This document shows, piece by piece, positions 61,851 through 64,000 of a stretch of DNA of 64,000 bases. Below the pieces are notes generated by a model that did not search any database, was not told where the DNA came from, and was given only the letters and a program-made list of their open reading frames with translations. This DNA is from Hungatella effluvii. Lineage in GTDB: Bacteria > Bacillota > Clostridia > Lachnospirales > Lachnospiraceae. Numbering within the stretch: the stretch's first letter is position 1; the number at the start of each line of letters is the position of its first letter. Location: positions 1 to 64,000 of the forward strand of contig NZ_QJKD01000006.1 of the NCBI RefSeq assembly GCF_003201875.1, read 5' to 3'. The translations under genes were made by a program, and so were the position numbers.

Positions 61851-63108
61851 GCAGCTGGGGATCGAAAAAAAGGTTCTGGAGTTCGGAAAGGAGATAGAAG
61901 GGCTTCTTTCTGAGCGCTTCGCGGCGATCGATGAGACGGCGGAGTATAATCAGCTGAAGGTGATAAAAGCCATGCAGGACAACCGCGTCAGCGACATTCA
62001 TTTTGCCGCAACAACCGGATACGGTTACAACGACCTGGGCCGGGACACACTGGAAGATGTATACGCCAGCGTGTTCCACACGGAAAGCGCCCTGGTGAGG
62101 CCGAACTTAATCAGCGGAACCCACGCGCTTCACGTGGCGCTGTCCGGCAATCTGCGGCCGGGAGACGAGCTTCTTTCACCGGTGGGGAAACCGTATGACA
62201 CGCTGGAGGAGGTAATCGGAATCCGGGAGAGCGCAGGTTCTTTAAAAGAGTACGGGGTCATCTACCGCCAGGTGGATCTGCTTCCGGATGGAAGCTTTGA
62301 TTTTGATGGAATTGCAGCGGCAGTAGGCGAGAAGACGAAACTGGTGACAATCCAGCGTTCCAAGGGATACGCCACCCGGCCGACCTTGTCGGTAGAGCGG
62401 ATCGGTCAGCTGATTGCCTTTATCAAGGAACGGAAGCCGGATGTTATCTGTATGGTGGATAACTGCTACGGAGAGTTTGTGGAGCGGATCGAACCGGCCG
62501 ACGTGGGAGCGGATATGATGGTAGGGTCTCTCATCAAGAATCCGGGCGGCGGACTGGCTCCGATCGGCGGATACATCGCCGGAAGAAAGGACTGCATCGA
62601 CCGCGCATCCTACCGCCTGACCGCCCCTGGTCTGGGACGTGAGGTAGGAGCCAGCCTGGGGCTTAACCAGTCCTTCTATCAGGGACTGTTCCTCGCGCCA
62701 ACGGTGGTGGCAGGGGCCTTGAAGGGCGCTGTATTCGCAGCCAATGTCTATGAAAAACTGGGATTTTCCGTGGTTCCGAACAGCACTGAGTCGCGCCACG
62801 ACATCATTCAGGCGGTGACCTTTGGAAAGCCGGAGGGAGTCATCGCGTTCTGCCAGGGAATTCAGGCGGCCGCGCCGGTGGACAGTTTTGTCACTCCGGA
62901 GCCGTGGGCGATGCCGGGCTACGACGCGCCGGTTATCATGGCCGCAGGAGCCTTCGTACAGGGCGCATCCATCGAGCTTTCTGCCGACGGACCGATCAAA
63001 CCTCCGTACGCCGTTTATTTCCAGGGAGGGCTTACCTGGTACCATGCGAAGCTTGGAATTCTCATGTCCATGCAGAAATTAAAGGACGCGGGACTGATCA
63101 CGTTATAG
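61828..63108 (+). CDS. ynbB: Methionine-gamma-lyase-like PLP enzyme (YnbB family)
   Basis: A 426-residue fold-type I PLP protein annotated as aluminium-resistance/YnbB family and related to methionine gamma-lyase. The PLP-lysine is in S-L-I-K-N-P-G-G-G near residue 234, with the preceding cofactor Asp in V-D-N-C-Y-G near 212. The C-S-lyase reaction is a family guess; no substrate is proven. The start at 61828 is taken because GGAG lies ten bases before; in-frame ATGs at 61807 and 61834 are alternatives. It overlaps the end of miaA by 23 bases and is probably translationally coupled to it. Confidence 0.9.
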   Translation: MEMDAMYEQLGIEKKVLEFGKEIEGLLSERFAAIDETAEYNQLKVIKAMQDNRVSDIHFAATTGYGYNDLGRDTLEDVYASVFHTESALVRPNLISGTHALHVALSGNLRPGDELLSPVGKPYDTLEEVIGIRESAGSLKEYGVIYRQVDLLPDGSFDFDGIAAAVGEKTKLVTIQRSKGYATRPTLSVERIGQLIAFIKERKPDVICMVDNCYGEFVERIEPADVGADMMVGSLIKNPGGGLAPIGGYIAGRKDCIDRASYRLTAPGLGREVGASLGLNQSFYQGLFLAPTVVAGALKGAVFAANVYEKLGFSVVPNSTESRHDIIQAVTFGKPEGVIAFCQGIQAAAPVDSFVTPEPWAMPGYDAPVIMAAGAFVQGASIELSADGPIKPPYAVYFQGGLTWYHAKLGILMSMQKLKDAGLITL

Positions 63109-63210
63109 AGCCAAACGGCAAAAAAAGTGTATACACGACTGCGTTTCTATGATAGAATAACAAAGCAGGCATGGATTTTCCTGCCAAAAACGAATGAGGG
63201 GTAGTAACAG

Positions 63211-63462
63211 ATGAAACGTAAAAACTGCTGGGTACTGCTTCTTCTGGTGCTGACGGGGATTGTGCTGGGCGGATTTATTGGGACGATGGCTCAGGATGTA
63301 TCCTGGCTGTCCTGGCTGAATTTCGGACAGTCCTTCGGATTCGATTCACCGCTCATTATTAACTTCGGTATTCTGGTCATTACCTTTGGCCTGAGTATCA
63401 AGATCACCATGGCAAGCATCATCGGAGTGGCATTGGCTCTCATTACCTATCGGTTCATTTAA
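63211..63462 (+). CDS. DUF4321 membrane protein
   Basis: An 83-residue protein with two membrane spans (about residues 5-27 and 48-80) joined by a short outer loop (S-W-L-S-W-L-N-F-G-Q). It fits DUF4321, a family often encoded immediately upstream of radC in Clostridia. A GAGGGG precedes the ATG. No function is known to me. Confidence 0.8.
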   Translation: MKRKNCWVLLLLVLTGIVLGGFIGTMAQDVSWLSWLNFGQSFGFDSPLIINFGILVITFGLSIKITMASIIGVALALITYRFI

Positions 63463-63510
63463 ATACATATGTCTTTGACACGTACCTGGAGAGTAACGGA
63501 CAGGAGACAT

Positions 63511-64000
63511 ATGAACAGAATTACGATGAAAGACATACCGGCGGATGACCGGCCTTATGAGAAGTGCCTTCGGACAGGCCCTGAGGGGTTAAGCGACGGA
63601 GAACTTCTCTCCATTATTATCCGGACGGGATCCAGGGAAGACAGTTCCCTGGCACTTGCACAAAAGATACTGGCCTTAAATTACCCCAGCGAGGGTATTT
63701 TAGGGCTTTTGCATCTTTCACTCCCCGAACTGACTCAGATTAAAGGAATCGGAAGAGTGAAGGGGGCGCAGCTCCTCTGTATCGGAGAGCTGTCGAAGCG
63801 GATCTGGAAGAAGGCTGTGCTGGAAGACGTGGCCACCTTTTCCAACCCGGAAGACATCGTGAACTACTATGTGGAAGACATGCGGCACATGGAGCAGGAG
63901 CAGATCCGCATCATGCTGCTGAACACAAAGGGCGTGCTCATAAGAGATGTGCTGATTTCCCAGGGGACGGTGAATGCTTCCGTCGTTTCACCCAGGGAGA
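63511..64000 (+). CDS. radC: DNA repair protein RadC, truncated by the window edge
   Basis: The first 163 codons of RadC (usual length about 220-230). The start M-N-R-I-T-M-K-D-I-P follows AGGAGA. The helix-hairpin-helix region I-K-G-I-G-R-V-K-G-A-Q-L is near residue 77. The MPN/JAMM metal motif expected further on is outside the window. Despite its name, a direct role in DNA repair is not established. Confidence 0.92.
   Translation, partial: MNRITMKDIPADDRPYEKCLRTGPEGLSDGELLSIIIRTGSREDSSLALAQKILALNYPSEGILGLLHLSLPELTQIKGIGRVKGAQLLCIGELSKRIWKKAVLEDVATFSNPEDIVNYYVEDMRHMEQEQIRIMLLNTKGVLIRDVLISQGTVNASVVSPRE

Noticed and set aside
62242..63045. Minus-strand open frame opposite the PLP enzyme
   Set aside because: It is antisense to a well-supported gene with clear PLP motifs and has no own start signal.
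1..64000. CRISPR arrays, tRNAs and rRNAs
   Set aside because: No regular short direct repeats with unique spacers, and no cloverleaf or rRNA sequence, were noticed by reading; a tool scan would settle this.

Overview
The window reads as chromosome of a spore-forming, anaerobic, gut-type member of the Clostridia, most likely Lachnospiraceae (the Clostridium symbiosum / Enterocloster / Hungatella neighbourhood). The grounds are the gene order, the sporulation genes (spoIVA, yqfC, yqfD, a SpoVB-like flippase), the strong AGGAGG-type ribosome sites and the moderate GC content. The placement is inferred from gene content, not from a database search. No rRNA, tRNA, CRISPR array or prophage was seen.

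Layout. (1) 1-134: the first 44 codons of a transposase leaving the left edge on the minus strand, just upstream of serS. (2) 1.9-10.4 kb: a catabolic island with a DeoR-type regulator, a divergent nucleoside-hydrolase-like protein, a binding-protein-dependent sugar ABC importer without its ATPase, a Cof-type HAD phosphatase, a TIM-barrel sugar isomerase/epimerase and a formylglycine-type sulfatase. (3) 10.4-14.5 kb: a patch of accessory genes and gene remnants holding a VOC protein, an alpha/beta hydrolase, a membrane-anchored C39-like peptidase, a macro-domain protein and a cysteine-rich 429-residue protein I do not recognise. (4) 14.5-22.2 kb: the conserved ylxM-ffh-rpsP-khpA-rimM-trmD-rplS-lepB-rbgA-rnhB-yraN block, then pgeF. 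(5) 22.3-28.1 kb: a lone minus-strand prs, then a DUF512 radical-SAM protein, der, plsY and gpsA. (6) 28.2-33.0 kb: a complete branched-chain amino acid ABC importer, livJHMGF.

(7) 33.2-38.8 kb: spoIVA behind a sigma-E-like promoter, a beta-CASP nuclease, rnhA, an LprI-domain surface protein and a metallo-beta-lactamase-fold hydrolase. (8) 38.9-42.2 kb: a 49-residue membrane protein, alaS and rpsU (58 codons), followed by a striking 76-nt near-perfect palindrome. (9) 42.2-48.6 kb: yqfC, yqfD, phoH, ybeY, a DUF3048 lipoprotein, a SpoVB/MurJ-family flippase and a small BofC-like protein. (10) 48.6-54.5 kb: two overlapping flavoprotein genes, then proB, a DUF896 protein, a 5-formyl-THF cyclo-ligase and proA. 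(11) 54.7-64 kb: miaB-mutS-mutL-miaA (tRNA A37 modification and mismatch repair), a methionine-gamma-lyase-like PLP protein, a DUF4321 protein and a radC cut by the right edge.

Most of the window is ordinary core genome in tightly packed, often overlapping operons. The parts that merit a second look are the sulfatase/nucleoside-hydrolase operon, the macro-domain/unknown-protein neighbourhood with its gene remnants, and the palindrome downstream of rpsU, which has a decayed half-copy at 51.5 kb.
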